A DNA stretch of 64,000 nt, taken from contig NZ_JAXOJT010000001.1 in assembly GCF_036663835.1 (NCBI RefSeq), forward strand, positions 2,046,001-2,110,000, in the 5' to 3' direction. Of this stretch, positions 1 through 8,794 are shown one piece after another. Below the pieces are notes generated by a model, which searched no databases, was not told the DNA's origin, and worked only from the letters and a program-made list of their open reading frames with translations. Numbering within the stretch: the stretch's first letter is position 1; each line of letters opens with the position of its first letter. The position numbers and the translations under genes were made by a program. This DNA comes from Sphingomonas sp. LT1P40 (GTDB taxonomy: Bacteria > Pseudomonadota > Alphaproteobacteria > Sphingomonadales > Sphingomonadaceae).

Positions 1-40
1 GTGGCGGGACCCCGGGTCAAGCCCGGGGTGACGGGCTGGA
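1..40. repeat. Edge-truncated intergenic palindrome downstream of the GH130 gene
   Basis: Positions 9-16 and 22-29 form a perfect 8-bp inverted repeat (ACCCCGGG / CCCGGGGT) around a 5-base loop. The flanking bases resemble the palindromic repeat at 62311-62391, and the element is cut by the window edge. It sits just beyond the stop of the minus-strand GH130 gene, so it could also act as a terminator hairpin. This reading comes from the sequence only. Confidence 0.5.
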
Positions 41-54
41 GAAGCGGTCGCCCA

Positions 55-1335
55 CTACATCACCGACAACAGAGACTTGATCGAAACAAACGCAAACGCC
101 ACCGAGCTGTCCGCCACGCCGAACGGGATAAACACCCGGTCGCCATGCCGCAGCGCGCCGCACGAATAGACGACATTGGGGACATAGCCCTCGCGGTCCT
201 CGCTCGCCGCCGCCAGGATCGGCTCGCTGGTGCGGCCGATCACCTTTGACGGATCGTCCTTATCGAGCAGCACCGCGCCGATCGAATATTTGCGCATTGC
301 GCCGACGCCGTGGGTCAGCATCAACCAGCCTTCGTCCAGCTCGATGGGCGGGCCGCAATTGCCCATCTGCACCAGCTCCCACGGGAATTTCGGCGTGATG
401 AGTTTCACCCCCTCATCCCAATGCGTCATCGTATCGGACTCGATCAGGAAGATATTCTCCCCGTCCTGTCGACCGATCATCATATATTTGCCGTTCACTT
501 TGCGCGGGAACAGCCCCATCCCCTTGTTGCGCGCGGCGCTGCCAGTCATCGGCACCAGATCGAACTCGCGCCAGTCGAGCGTGCGAAGCATCTCCGACTG
601 GATCACCGACCCGTTATAGGCGGTATAGGTACCAATCCACTCGCTGCTGCCGTCGTCATGCGTGAAATGGACCAGCCGCATGTCCTCCAGCCCGTTGGAC
701 TGCGCCTTGGTGATCGGGAACAGCAACGTCCCCGACAGCGTCGAATCGCGGTGCCGATAGACTTTCACCGCGCCCTCCGGTGCCTCCAGCTCGTCGCCCA
801 GCGCGTCGGCGGCGGTGGCAAAGGGCGGCTCGGGCGACAGCGTCAGTTCGTTGTGGTCGGTGATGATGCCCTCGCGGAATGCGACCGAAGAGATATGCCC
901 CTCACCCACCGCGCGCAGCGACATCAGGATGCGCAGCGACCCCTTCGGCATGCCCGACTGGTCGTGATGTGGCACCGCGCTGGGGTTCATCAATGCGGCG
1001 GCGGCATAGCTGTATTCGTGACAGAAATAGGCCCCGATCAGCTGGCGCTTCTCGTCGCCGATCTCGCTCCCGTCCAGCCTCAGCTGCGCTTCGATCTCGT
1101 CATAGCGGGTCATGAACACGCGGCGCGTCTGCCAGTGCCGCGCCTCGAAATCCTTCAGCACGACCTCCAGCTGCGAGCGCGCCTCTGCCGATGACATTTC
1201 CAGCACTGCCCGCACCAGCCGCTCCGTCCGGCTGGGCACGCCGCCATTGGACTGCCATGCGATATGAAACGGGCGAACCACGACGCGCGACGCATCGGCA
1301 TAAAGACGCAACGGGTGATGAAACAGGTCGAGCAT
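55..1335 (-). CDS. GH130-type glycoside phosphorylase/hydrolase
   Basis: 426 residues from the ATG at 1335, which has a GGGGGG purine run just upstream; the longer ORF to 1449 would overlap the preceding gene. The protein has the pattern of a five-bladed beta-propeller GH130 enzyme (beta-mannoside phosphorylases and relatives). It carries the conserved ED-x-R element as E217-D218-M219-R220; in this family the Asp is the proposed acid catalyst. It also has a GEGHISS segment near 144-150 and repeated strand motifs. No signal peptide is seen, so it is probably cytoplasmic. It lies 47 bp downstream of the GT4 gene on the same strand, which suggests an operon that makes and breaks a mannoside-like glycan. 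Substrate and linkage cannot be read from the sequence. Family call fairly sure, specificity unknown. Confidence 0.75.
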   Translation of the reverse strand: MLDLFHHPLRLYADASRVVVRPFHIAWQSNGGVPSRTERLVRAVLEMSSAEARSQLEVVLKDFEARHWQTRRVFMTRYDEIEAQLRLDGSEIGDEKRQLIGAYFCHEYSYAAAALMNPSAVPHHDQSGMPKGSLRILMSLRAVGEGHISSVAFREGIITDHNELTLSPEPPFATAADALGDELEAPEGAVKVYRHRDSTLSGTLLFPITKAQSNGLEDMRLVHFTHDDGSSEWIGTYTAYNGSVIQSEMLRTLDWREFDLVPMTGSAARNKGMGLFPRKVNGKYMMIGRQDGENIFLIESDTMTHWDEGVKLITPKFPWELVQMGNCGPPIELDEGWLMLTHGVGAMRKYSIGAVLLDKDDPSKVIGRTSEPILAAASEDREGYVPNVVYSCGALRHGDRVFIPFGVADSSVAFAFVSIKSLLSVM

Positions 1336-1382
1336 CGTCCCCCCGGACACTAGATTTACGCACTGATGCGCAGCCGTCCGGG

Positions 1383-3671
1383 TTATGCGACGGCTTGCTC
1401 TGCTCCTGCCACGATTGCCGCCCGCTTTGAAAGGGCGGAAATCGCGCAATTCGCCAATTGCAGTGCCAGAATCGACTCCGCACCCTGATTTCGGTTCAGC
1501 CCTCCAGGATGCAACCCGTCGAAACAGCCGCCATCCTGCACGCTGGCCAGCGGGAGTCCCAGATCATTCTGGCCCAGATACCAGCGATAGGCCCGCACTG
1601 CCTCGCTCGCCCAGCGCGCTTCGCCGGTCGCATCGAATGCCGCGACACAGGCATCGACGGTCGCCTGCGCCTCCAATGGCTGCTGATCGAAAGGCAGCGG
1701 AGCGGCGTAGGGCCGCCCGAAGCTCTCGGTCCCGATCGCGCGAAACCCGCCATCCGGCCCGGTCTGTTGTCCGGCGATCCACTCCAGCGTGCTCAGCCCG
1801 CATGCCATGAAATCCGCCCGCTTCAACGCCGCCCCGGCGCGGATAAGCGCTTCGGGCAGACGGGCATTGTCATAGGCGAGGACGATCTCGAACCATTCCC
1901 ATTGCGGCCGCCGCGATTCCTCGAGCAACCCCATCAACTCGTCGCCGAAGCGCTCTAGAATCCGGATCGACAATGGATGACCGGGATGCGCGTCCAGCAT
2001 GGCGGCCGCACCCAGCATTGCGAATGCGCACGCACGCGGACTGCCGAATTCGTGCGCGATCGGCGCGGTCTCGTCGAACAACACCCGCGCCCAGTCGCGG
2101 TATTTCTGATCGCGCCCTTCCGATGCGGTGACGCCCAGCGCCCATAGCGCACGACCGTTGGAATCCTCGGACCCGGTATCCTCGCACCAGTTGCGGTCGA
2201 ACGCCATGAAATTGCGGAAACGGCGGGTGTCCGGATTCCACGCAAACTGCACGAATGCGGCATAAATGCTCGTCCACTTGTCGCGCTCGTTCGCCGACAG
2301 CGGATCGATCCGGCTCATCAGGATCAGCGCGCGAGCATTGTCGTCGATGCAATAACCATGGCGACGATCCGGCACGGCATAGATCGAATGCTGAAGCATG
2401 CCGGTCGCATCGCTCATCCGCTCAACGCCGCGAAAATCGGGCTTCAGGGCCTCGAATTTAGGCGTTCCGACCAAAGGGATGCGGTGCGGCCGCGCGTTCA
2501 TCGTGGCGGCGATCTGCGCAACCGCCGCTTCCGCCAGTCGTGGCCAGATCATCGTCCGCCCACGCGCATAGGCGCGTCGTGCCAGCGCGTTGCGCCGCTC
2601 ATCGCTGTCGAGCAGGTCATTGATCGCCGTCGCAAATGCCGCGCTGTCGCCAAAGCCGACCAAGACCCCGTGATCGTCTGCGAGGATTTCGGTGGCATGG
2701 ACATAGGGGGTGGAGACGACGGGCTTGCCCACGCCGACGGCGTTGGAAAGCGTGCCGGAGGTGATCTGCGCCGGATTGGGATAGGGCGTGGCGTAGATAT
2801 CCGCCGCCTGGAGGTAATCCAGCAACTCGTTCTGATCGACGAAATCGTCGCGGAACGCGATATTCCGGTCGACACCCAGTTCGACAGCGAGCGCGTGCAG
2901 CCGATCCCGATACGCTTCGCCCTCATGTGCCACCAGATTGGGATGAGTCGAACCCAACACGACATAGAGCGCATCGGGGTGCTTCGCCGCCACCGCAGGC
3001 ATTGCTGCAATCATCGTCTCGATCCCCTTGCTCGGGGCAAGCAGGCCAAACGTGAAGATGACCTGCCGATGCTCCCAGCCAAAGCGCGCCTTGAACGCGG
3101 CGGGGTCGGCAAAGGCGCGGTCGGGGACGCCATGCGGGATCATGGTAACCTTACGGTCATCGACGCCATGCACGCGGCGCAGAATTTCGCGGCCCTTTTC
3201 AGCCATCACGATCACGCGCGAGGCGCGGCGCAGCAATGCCTCCATGACGCGGCGTTCGTCGGCACTCGGCTTTTCCAGCACCGTGTGCAGCGTGGCGATG
3301 ACGGGAATTGTGATGCGATCGAGCAGCGCGATCAGATGCTCGCCGGCTGCGCCGCCATAGATGCCATATTCATGCTGAACCCATACCGCCTGCGCGCCGG
3401 ATGCCTGAATCGCGCGCGCCGTTTCCAGATAGGCGGAACGGTCGTGCTGCGGGATCGCCCCCGTCACTTCGGGCGGATAGGCGTAAAGGCCGGGATGGTC
3501 GTCCATCGCCCAGACATCGACCTGCATGTCGGGATAACGCGCCTTGAGCGCATTGTAGGTATCAGTGGTATAGGTGGCGATGCCGCATTTACGCGGAAGG
3601 AAATTGCCGATCAGCGCGATGTGGCTCACAGCAGGATCATTCCCTACCGGCAGGTCTGCGCGCTGCGCCAT
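1383..3671 (-). CDS. GT4-family glycosyltransferase fused to a C-terminal glycosidase-like helical domain
   Basis: 762 residues, roughly twice a simple GT4 enzyme. Residues about 15-400 form a GT-B glycosyltransferase: the N-terminal Rossmann start (ALIGNFLPRKCGIATYT), the FGLLAPSKG segment that opens the nucleotide-sugar domain, and the acceptor/donor loop around TSGTLSNAVGVGKPVVST. From about residue 430 (DRRHGYCIDDNARAL) to the end the sequence is helical and Trp-rich, like an (alpha/alpha)6 glycosidase-type barrel. The start has a strong AAGGAG site. It precedes the GH130 gene, so the pair probably acts on one oligosaccharide. The upstream gap (3672-3812) holds a near-operator palindrome. 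The fusion is seen; the glycan product is not known. Confidence 0.8.
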   Translation of the reverse strand: MAQRADLPVGNDPAVSHIALIGNFLPRKCGIATYTTDTYNALKARYPDMQVDVWAMDDHPGLYAYPPEVTGAIPQHDRSAYLETARAIQASGAQAVWVQHEYGIYGGAAGEHLIALLDRITIPVIATLHTVLEKPSADERRVMEALLRRASRVIVMAEKGREILRRVHGVDDRKVTMIPHGVPDRAFADPAAFKARFGWEHRQVIFTFGLLAPSKGIETMIAAMPAVAAKHPDALYVVLGSTHPNLVAHEGEAYRDRLHALAVELGVDRNIAFRDDFVDQNELLDYLQAADIYATPYPNPAQITSGTLSNAVGVGKPVVSTPYVHATEILADDHGVLVGFGDSAAFATAINDLLDSDERRNALARRAYARGRTMIWPRLAEAAVAQIAATMNARPHRIPLVGTPKFEALKPDFRGVERMSDATGMLQHSIYAVPDRRHGYCIDDNARALILMSRIDPLSANERDKWTSIYAAFVQFAWNPDTRRFRNFMAFDRNWCEDTGSEDSNGRALWALGVTASEGRDQKYRDWARVLFDETAPIAHEFGSPRACAFAMLGAAAMLDAHPGHPLSIRILERFGDELMGLLEESRRPQWEWFEIVLAYDNARLPEALIRAGAALKRADFMACGLSTLEWIAGQQTGPDGGFRAIGTESFGRPYAAPLPFDQQPLEAQATVDACVAAFDATGEARWASEAVRAYRWYLGQNDLGLPLASVQDGGCFDGLHPGGLNRNQGAESILALQLANCAISALSKRAAIVAGAEQAVA

Positions 3672-3812
3672 CCCTCACTCCTTCGCAATAGCAACATGGA
3701 TCAAGCGGCTAGCACCGCTATCGAGTCTCCCAAACGACCTGATTACAATATGGTTGCACCCATGTTGCATTGCAACATACTTCGGTTGCGATGAAGCGAA
3801 TTAATCCGGCGT
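3672..3812 (-). promoter_or_regulatory. Promoter region of the GT4/GH130 operon with a palindromic candidate operator
   Basis: On the minus strand this gap ends in an AAGGAG ribosome site before the GT4 start. Positions 3762-3778 form a perfect 8+1+8 palindrome (ATGTTGCA T TGCAACAT), and a further GTTGCA half-site lies at 3753-3758, so three GTTGCA-type half-sites are clustered. Such sites suit a dimeric LacI- or similar sugar regulator. No regulator gene is adjacent, so the cognate protein is unknown. Confidence 0.5.
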
Positions 3813-4259
3813 TCAGCCGCGCCCGCGATATCCCGGTACGTCCTGCGCCGGAATCCAGACGCCGACCGGCGGCTCGCCAGACTGCCAGAATATGTCGATC
3901 GGGATGCCGCCACGCGGATACCAGTATCCGCCGATCCGCAGCCATTTGGGCTTCATTTCCGCGAACAGCCGCGCGCCGATACCGACCGTGCAATCTTCAT
4001 GAAACGCGCCGTGGTTGCGGAAACTGCCCAGGAACAGCTTCAGCGATTTGGATTCGACGATGGTCGCATCCGGCACATAGTCGATCACCAGATGCGCGAA
4101 ATCGGGCGCGGCGGTGATCGGGCACAGCGAGGTGAACTCCGGCACGGCAAAGCGCACCAGATAGTCGGTCCCGGTGCGCGGATTGGGAACATAATCGAGC
4201 ACCGCTTCGTCGGGCGTTGCGGGCAGGGCGCTGTGCTGGCCAAGATGGGTCGGGGTCAT
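3813..4259 (-). CDS. queF: NADPH-dependent preQ0 reductase QueF
   Basis: 148 residues, the single-domain QueF size. It reduces 7-cyano-7-deazaguanine (preQ0) to preQ1 in queuosine tRNA modification, in the cytoplasm. The nucleophile Cys46 lies in FTSLCPIT, the proton-donor Asp53 follows in APDF, and the family NADPH/substrate motif VESKSLKL begins at V68. The start has a GAGGG site. It is divergent from sseA across 53 bp. No queuosine partner genes are next to it, and no preQ1 riboswitch-like structure could be fitted in so short a leader. Confidence 0.95.
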   Translation of the reverse strand: MTPTHLGQHSALPATPDEAVLDYVPNPRTGTDYLVRFAVPEFTSLCPITAAPDFAHLVIDYVPDATIVESKSLKLFLGSFRNHGAFHEDCTVGIGARLFAEMKPKWLRIGGYWYPRGGIPIDIFWQSGEPPVGVWIPAQDVPGYRGRG

Positions 4260-4312
4260 GCCAACCCTCTAATGCATTTCCACTCGCGCGGAAACGGGAC
4301 TAGGACGAGCGG
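4260..4312. promoter_or_regulatory. Shared divergent promoter gap between queF and sseA
   Basis: Only 53 bp separate two divergent start codons, so both promoters and both ribosome sites must fit here or overlap the coding ends. GAGGG precedes queF on the minus strand and AGGA precedes sseA on the plus strand. No clear -35/-10 pair stands out. Confidence 0.4.
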
Positions 4313-5152
4313 ATGGACGCTTTGGTAACGACCGAATGGCTCGCCGCAGAATTGGGCGCACCCGACCTGCGGATTTTCGACGCGACCTGGTTCCTGCCCG
4401 GGGTCACCCGCGACGCCCGAGCGGAATATGCGGCGGCACATATCCCCGGCGCGCAGTTCTTCGACATCGACGCGATCTCTGACAAGACGACAGCCCTGCC
4501 GACGATGCTTCCGCCCGCCGAACTTTTTGCCGGGGAAATGTCGAGTCTCGGCGCGGACGCAACTTTGCGCATCGTCATCTATGACAACGCGCCCCACCAC
4601 ACATCGACCCGCGCATGGTGGATGCTTCGCACGTTCGGATTCGACAATGTCGCTATTCTCGACGGCGGACTGCAACGCTGGAAAGCGCAGGGTAACCCGC
4701 TTCAGTCGGCAAATTCACGCGTTTCCCGCGGTGCGGTCGATGTCCGGCTCGATCCATCGCATGTCCGCACGCTGGATCAGGTTCGCGCCAATTTGACCAC
4801 CCACGCCGAACAACTCGTCGATGCCCGCTCGCCGGAACGTTTCCACGGGACCGAACCCGAAACCCGTCCCGGCCTTGCCAGCGGTCACATTCCGGGCAGT
4901 GCCAACATCCCCTATTCCGCTTTCTTCAATCCGGACGGCACCTGGAAACACCCGGCCAGCATCCGCGCATTGTTCGAGGATGAGGGGGTCGAGGTCGAAC
5001 GCCCGGTGATCGCCACCTGCGGCTCCGGCATCAGCGCCGCCGTCATCGTTTTCGCGCTCCATCTGCTTGGTCACCCGGCCTCTCTATACGACGGCAGCTG
5101 GGCCGAATGGGGTTCCGATCCTGCAACCCCAAAGGCGACCGGCGCAGCATGA
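4313..5152 (+). CDS. sseA: 3-mercaptopyruvate/thiosulfate sulfurtransferase
   Basis: 279 residues with two rhodanese domains. The N-terminal domain is the inactive copy (DLRIFDATWFLPG). The C-terminal domain has the active loop CGSGIS, with Cys236 as the persulfide-forming residue; this loop is typical of mercaptopyruvate sulfurtransferases rather than CRKG-type thiosulfate rhodaneses. It transfers sulfur from 3-mercaptopyruvate to thiol or cyanide acceptors in cysteine catabolism. Its stop overlaps the metC start (ATGA), so the two sulfur amino acid genes are translationally coupled. Confidence 0.9.
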   Translation: MDALVTTEWLAAELGAPDLRIFDATWFLPGVTRDARAEYAAAHIPGAQFFDIDAISDKTTALPTMLPPAELFAGEMSSLGADATLRIVIYDNAPHHTSTRAWWMLRTFGFDNVAILDGGLQRWKAQGNPLQSANSRVSRGAVDVRLDPSHVRTLDQVRANLTTHAEQLVDARSPERFHGTEPETRPGLASGHIPGSANIPYSAFFNPDGTWKHPASIRALFEDEGVEVERPVIATCGSGISAAVIVFALHLLGHPASLYDGSWAEWGSDPATPKATGAA

Positions 5153-6327
5153 GCAAGGGCGATGGGACGAAGGTCGTTGGTGCGGGCCGTCGGCCGGAAT
5201 GGACGCAAGGGATCGTCAGCCCGCCGGTGTGGCGCGCGTCGACGATCCTCTACGACAATGTCGCCCAGCTTCGCGCCGCCGCTGGCAAGGACACGCATCA
5301 CCGCCTGTTCTATGGCCGTCGCGGCACGCCGACCCAATGGAGCCTGGCCGACGCGCTGACCGAACTGGAGCCGGGCGCGGAGGCCACTTTTCTCTATCCT
5401 TCGGGCGTAGCCGCGGTTTCCGCCGCGCTGCTGTCCGTGCTCTCCCCCGGCGACGAGTTGCTGCTGGCGGACAGCGTCTATGACCCTACCCGCAGCTTCG
5501 CGCAGACATTCCTGAAACGCTTCGGCGTCGCCACGCGCTATTACGACCCTTTGATCGGCGGCGGCATCGCCGCGCTGATCGGCGACAACACCCGCGCGAT
5601 CTTCATGGAGACCCCCGGCAGTCTGACCTTCGAGGTGCAGGACGTGCCCGCAATCGTCGCGGCAGCGAAGGCGCGCGGGGTGACGACGTTGCTCGACAAT
5701 ACCTGGGCCACGCCATTGCTGTTCCCGGCGATCGAAAAAGGCATCGATCTCTCGATCCTCGCCTGCACCAAATATATCGTCGGCCATTCGGACGTGATGC
5801 TCGGCAGCGTCACCGCCGCCCCCGGCCATTGGGAGAAATTGCGCGCGACTAGCTTCCAGCTTGGCCAGACCGCCAGTCCCGACGATGCTTGGCTCGGCGC
5901 GCGCGGATTGCGCACGATGGCGGTGCGGTTGAAGCATCATGGCGAGGGTGCGCTTGAGATCGCCCGCTGGCTGGAGACGCGGCCGGAAGTCGCCCGCGTG
6001 CTCCACCCCGCTTTGCCCTCCTGCCCCGGCCACGACCTGTTCCTGCGCGATTTTAAGGGGCCGTCCGGCCTGTTCGCCTTCGTCCTCAACGGCGGCGACG
6101 AAGCATCGCGTGCCGCATTGATCGACGGGCTGGAGTTGTTCGGCATTGGCTATAGCTGGGGCGGGTTCGAGAGTCTGGCGATCCCGGTCGATCCCGAACG
6201 CATCCGCACCGCGACCGGCTGGCAAGCCGAAGGGCCGCTGGTCCGGCTCCAGATCGGCCTTGAGGACCCCGCCGACCTGATCGCCGATCTTGCCGCCGGT
6301 CTCGACCGCTTCCGGGCGGCGCGGTGA
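5149..6327 (+). CDS. metC: Cystathionine beta-lyase
   Basis: 392 residues from the ATG at 5149, which overlaps the sseA stop by 4 bp; an upstream in-frame ATG at 5107 lies inside sseA and is unlikely. It belongs to the Cys/Met-metabolism PLP enzymes (fold type I). Visible features are YGRRGTPTQWSL for phosphate binding, the SGVAAVSAALL segment, LLDNTWATP, and the PLP-lysine motif CTKYIVGHSD with Lys208. The enzyme cleaves cystathionine to homocysteine, pyruvate and ammonia. MetC is favoured over MetB or MetZ from the overall sequence, but close relatives act in other transsulfuration steps. Confidence 0.88.
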   Translation: MSKGDGTKVVGAGRRPEWTQGIVSPPVWRASTILYDNVAQLRAAAGKDTHHRLFYGRRGTPTQWSLADALTELEPGAEATFLYPSGVAAVSAALLSVLSPGDELLLADSVYDPTRSFAQTFLKRFGVATRYYDPLIGGGIAALIGDNTRAIFMETPGSLTFEVQDVPAIVAAAKARGVTTLLDNTWATPLLFPAIEKGIDLSILACTKYIVGHSDVMLGSVTAAPGHWEKLRATSFQLGQTASPDDAWLGARGLRTMAVRLKHHGEGALEIARWLETRPEVARVLHPALPSCPGHDLFLRDFKGPSGLFAFVLNGGDEASRAALIDGLELFGIGYSWGGFESLAIPVDPERIRTATGWQAEGPLVRLQIGLEDPADLIADLAAGLDRFRAAR

Positions 6328-7652
6328 CCCTCCCGGTGATCCCTGCCAGCCTCGCCCGCTGGCTCGCCGCGAATGGCGTCCACGCGCCAAGCAACGCCGA
6401 ACTGATCGAGGGCGCAATTGCGGGGAGCTTTGCGCTGCTCGCGCTCGCCATCGGCTGGTTCGCCGGACGACGCCTTGGCCCCCTGCTCGCGGCGCAATGG
6501 CACAAGCGCGTGGGCGACCATGTCGAAGGGCTGGCGCACCGGATGCACACGCTCGTGCGTCATGGCAGCGCCGCACTGTTGCTCGCCATCATCGTCAATG
6601 TCTGGCCATGGACCGTGGTCGCGTCGCTGCTGCTCGGCATCGCGCTCGGATCGGCGGCGGCAATGACCGCGATGGTATTCCTGCGCGGGCTGCACACGCC
6701 GCGCTGGATGGCATGGGCGACTGCGCTGATGATCTTCGTCGCCATTCTCAGCCACGCGATCGGCGGCTTCAACGTCATCACCGATACGCTCGACCGGATC
6801 GGCATGGATGTCGGCCGGCGACGCATCTCGCTGCTTGCGGTGGCGACGTTGCTGGTGACGGCGGTCGCGCTTTACGCCGGCGCGCGGCTCGCCAACCGCG
6901 TCATCGCGCATTCGATCGGCCAGACGCGCGGATTCGACGCGACGCAGAAACTGCTGTTCCAGAAACTCGCCAGCATCATCGTCGTCGTCATCGCATTTTT
7001 CTTCGGCGTCGATCTGCTGGGCATCGACCTGACCAGCCTCGCCGTCTTCTCCGGCGCGCTCGGCCTCGCGGTCGGTTTCGGTTTGCAAAAGACCGTCGGC
7101 AATCTGATCGCCGGGATCATCCTGTTGATGGACCGCTCGATCAAGCCGGGCGACGTCATCGTCGTCGGTGACAGTTTCGGCTGGGTCAACAAGATCGGCG
7201 TGCGCGCGGTCAGCGTCATCACCCGCGACGGCAAAGAGCATCTGATTCCGAACGAGAATCTGATGACTCAGGAGGTCGAGAACTGGTCCTTCTCCGACCG
7301 CAACGTCCGCGTTCGCATCCCCGTCGGCGTCGGTTACGAAACCGACCTGAAGCTGGCGCAGGAACTCATGCTGCGGGCCGCTGCAGACAGCTCGCGCGTC
7401 CTCACCCGCCCGCCGCCCAATGTCTGGCTAACCAGCTTCGGCGAATATGCCGTCGAGCATGAAATTCTCGCCTGGATCAGCGATCCGGAGGGCGGCGTCG
7501 GCAACGTGACCTCGGACATCCTCAACCGGCTATGGTGGCTGTTCAAGGAGAACGGCATCGACATTCCAGTGCCGCGGCGCGAGATCATGGTGAAAAGCTG
7601 GCCCGAGGATGGCCGCCCACTGGTTCAACTCCCACACGACCAACCTACATAG
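6324..7652 (+). CDS. MscS-family mechanosensitive ion channel
   Basis: 442 residues, starting at a GTG at 6324 that overlaps the metC stop. There are four or five N-terminal membrane helices and then the MscS pore and beta domain. The pore-lining helix region is Gly/Ala-rich (VFSGALGLAVGFGLQKTVGN), followed by the cytoplasmic motif LLMDRSIKPGDVI and the Asn-rich element LIPNENLMTQEVENWS. It probably gates on membrane tension during osmotic downshock in the inner membrane. Larger than E. coli MscS (286 residues) because of extra N-terminal helices. Coupling to metC looks incidental. Confidence 0.9.
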   Translation: MTLPVIPASLARWLAANGVHAPSNAELIEGAIAGSFALLALAIGWFAGRRLGPLLAAQWHKRVGDHVEGLAHRMHTLVRHGSAALLLAIIVNVWPWTVVASLLLGIALGSAAAMTAMVFLRGLHTPRWMAWATALMIFVAILSHAIGGFNVITDTLDRIGMDVGRRRISLLAVATLLVTAVALYAGARLANRVIAHSIGQTRGFDATQKLLFQKLASIIVVVIAFFFGVDLLGIDLTSLAVFSGALGLAVGFGLQKTVGNLIAGIILLMDRSIKPGDVIVVGDSFGWVNKIGVRAVSVITRDGKEHLIPNENLMTQEVENWSFSDRNVRVRIPVGVGYETDLKLAQELMLRAAADSSRVLTRPPPNVWLTSFGEYAVEHEILAWISDPEGGVGNVTSDILNRLWWLFKENGIDIPVPRREIMVKSWPEDGRPLVQLPHDQPT

Positions 7653-7657
7653 GCTCC

Positions 7658-8794
7658 GTGCCGAAACCCGTAACCGCCCGCATCGCCGAAGGAGTCACGT
7701 CGATCCCGGCGGCGCAATGGGATGCGTGTGCGGGCGATGCCAACCCGTTCGTGAGCCATGCCTTCCTTGCGGCGCTCGAACGCTCCGGCTCGGCCACGGC
7801 GGAAACCGGCTGGCAGCCTCTGCCCATCGTTATCGACGGTCCCGACGGCACGCCCGCCGCCATCGCTCCGGCCTATGGCAAGAGCCACAGTCAGGGCGAA
7901 TATGTGTTCGATCACGCCTGGGCCGATGCATGGGAGCGGGCGGGCGGGCGTTACTATCCCAAGCTTCAGGTCGCCGCGCCGTTTACCCCCGTCCCCGGTC
8001 CTCGCCTGCTGCTGCGCGACGCGGCACTCGCTCCGGCGCTGATTGCGGGGCTGGAGGCGGTGGCGGATCAGAACCGGCTGTCCTCGGTCCACGCCACCTT
8101 TCTCGAGGATGCACAACTGCCGCTGTTCGAGGAGGCCGGGTGGCTGGCGCGCGCGGGGACACAATTTCACTGGCACAATGACGGCTATGCCAGCTTCGAC
8201 GATTTCCTGTCGGCGCTGTCGTCGCGCAAGCGCAAGGCGATCCGCAAGGAACGCGAACGCGCTCGCGACGGCCTGATCTTTCGCCATCTGACCGGCGCGG
8301 AGATCACCGAGGCGCATTGGGACGCATTCTGGATATTCTATCAGGATACCGGCAGCCGCAAATGGGGCCAGCCCTACCTCACCCGCCCATTCTTTTCGAT
8401 GCTGGGCGAAACGATGGGCGACAAGCTCATCCTGATGCTAGCCGAGCGCGATGGCCGTCCCATCGCAGGCGCGCTGAACCTGATCGGTGGCGATGCCTTA
8501 TATGGTCGTTACTGGGGCTGCTCCGAGGAAGTGCCGTTCCTCCATTTCGAGCTATGCTATTATCAGGCGATCGACGCCGCGATCGAACGCGGCCTGCCCC
8601 GTGTCGAGGCGGGGGCGCAGGGCGAACACAAGCTGGCGCGCGGCTATGTTCCGGTCACGACATGGTCGGCACACTATATTCCCGATCCCGGCTTTCGCCG
8701 CGCCATCGCCGAATATCTGGAGCGCGAGAAACAGGCGGTCGCACATGAACAGGAATATCTGGGCGAGCTGACGCCGTTCAAACGGGGCGGTTAG
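7658..8794 (+). CDS. GNAT/FemAB-like protein of the DUF482 (COG3146) family
   Basis: 378 residues from the GTG at 7658, five bases after the MscS stop; an in-frame ORF reaching back to 7532 lies inside the MscS gene. The family combines an acyltransferase-type (GNAT/FemAB-like) fold; recognisable pieces are DFLSALSSRKRKAIRKERER, the FWIFYQDTGSRKWGQPYL block and the ending RVEAGAQGEHKLARGY. Related proteins are annotated as peptidogalycan synthesis or N-acyltransferase enzymes, but the substrate is not established. It ends 4 bp into the convergent gene at 8791. Confidence 0.75.
   Translation: MPKPVTARIAEGVTSIPAAQWDACAGDANPFVSHAFLAALERSGSATAETGWQPLPIVIDGPDGTPAAIAPAYGKSHSQGEYVFDHAWADAWERAGGRYYPKLQVAAPFTPVPGPRLLLRDAALAPALIAGLEAVADQNRLSSVHATFLEDAQLPLFEEAGWLARAGTQFHWHNDGYASFDDFLSALSSRKRKAIRKERERARDGLIFRHLTGAEITEAHWDAFWIFYQDTGSRKWGQPYLTRPFFSMLGETMGDKLILMLAERDGRPIAGALNLIGGDALYGRYWGCSEEVPFLHFELCYYQAIDAAIERGLPRVEAGAQGEHKLARGYVPVTTWSAHYIPDPGFRRAIAEYLEREKQAVAHEQEYLGELTPFKRGG

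Noticed and set aside
3672..3812. Possible preQ1 riboswitch near queF
   Set aside because: The gap is downstream of queF, not its leader, and the true leader of 53 bp is too short for a convincing aptamer.
5071..6576. Long minus-strand ORF opposite metC and the MscS gene
   Set aside because: Shadow frame of well-supported plus-strand genes, with no ribosome site or recognisable domain.
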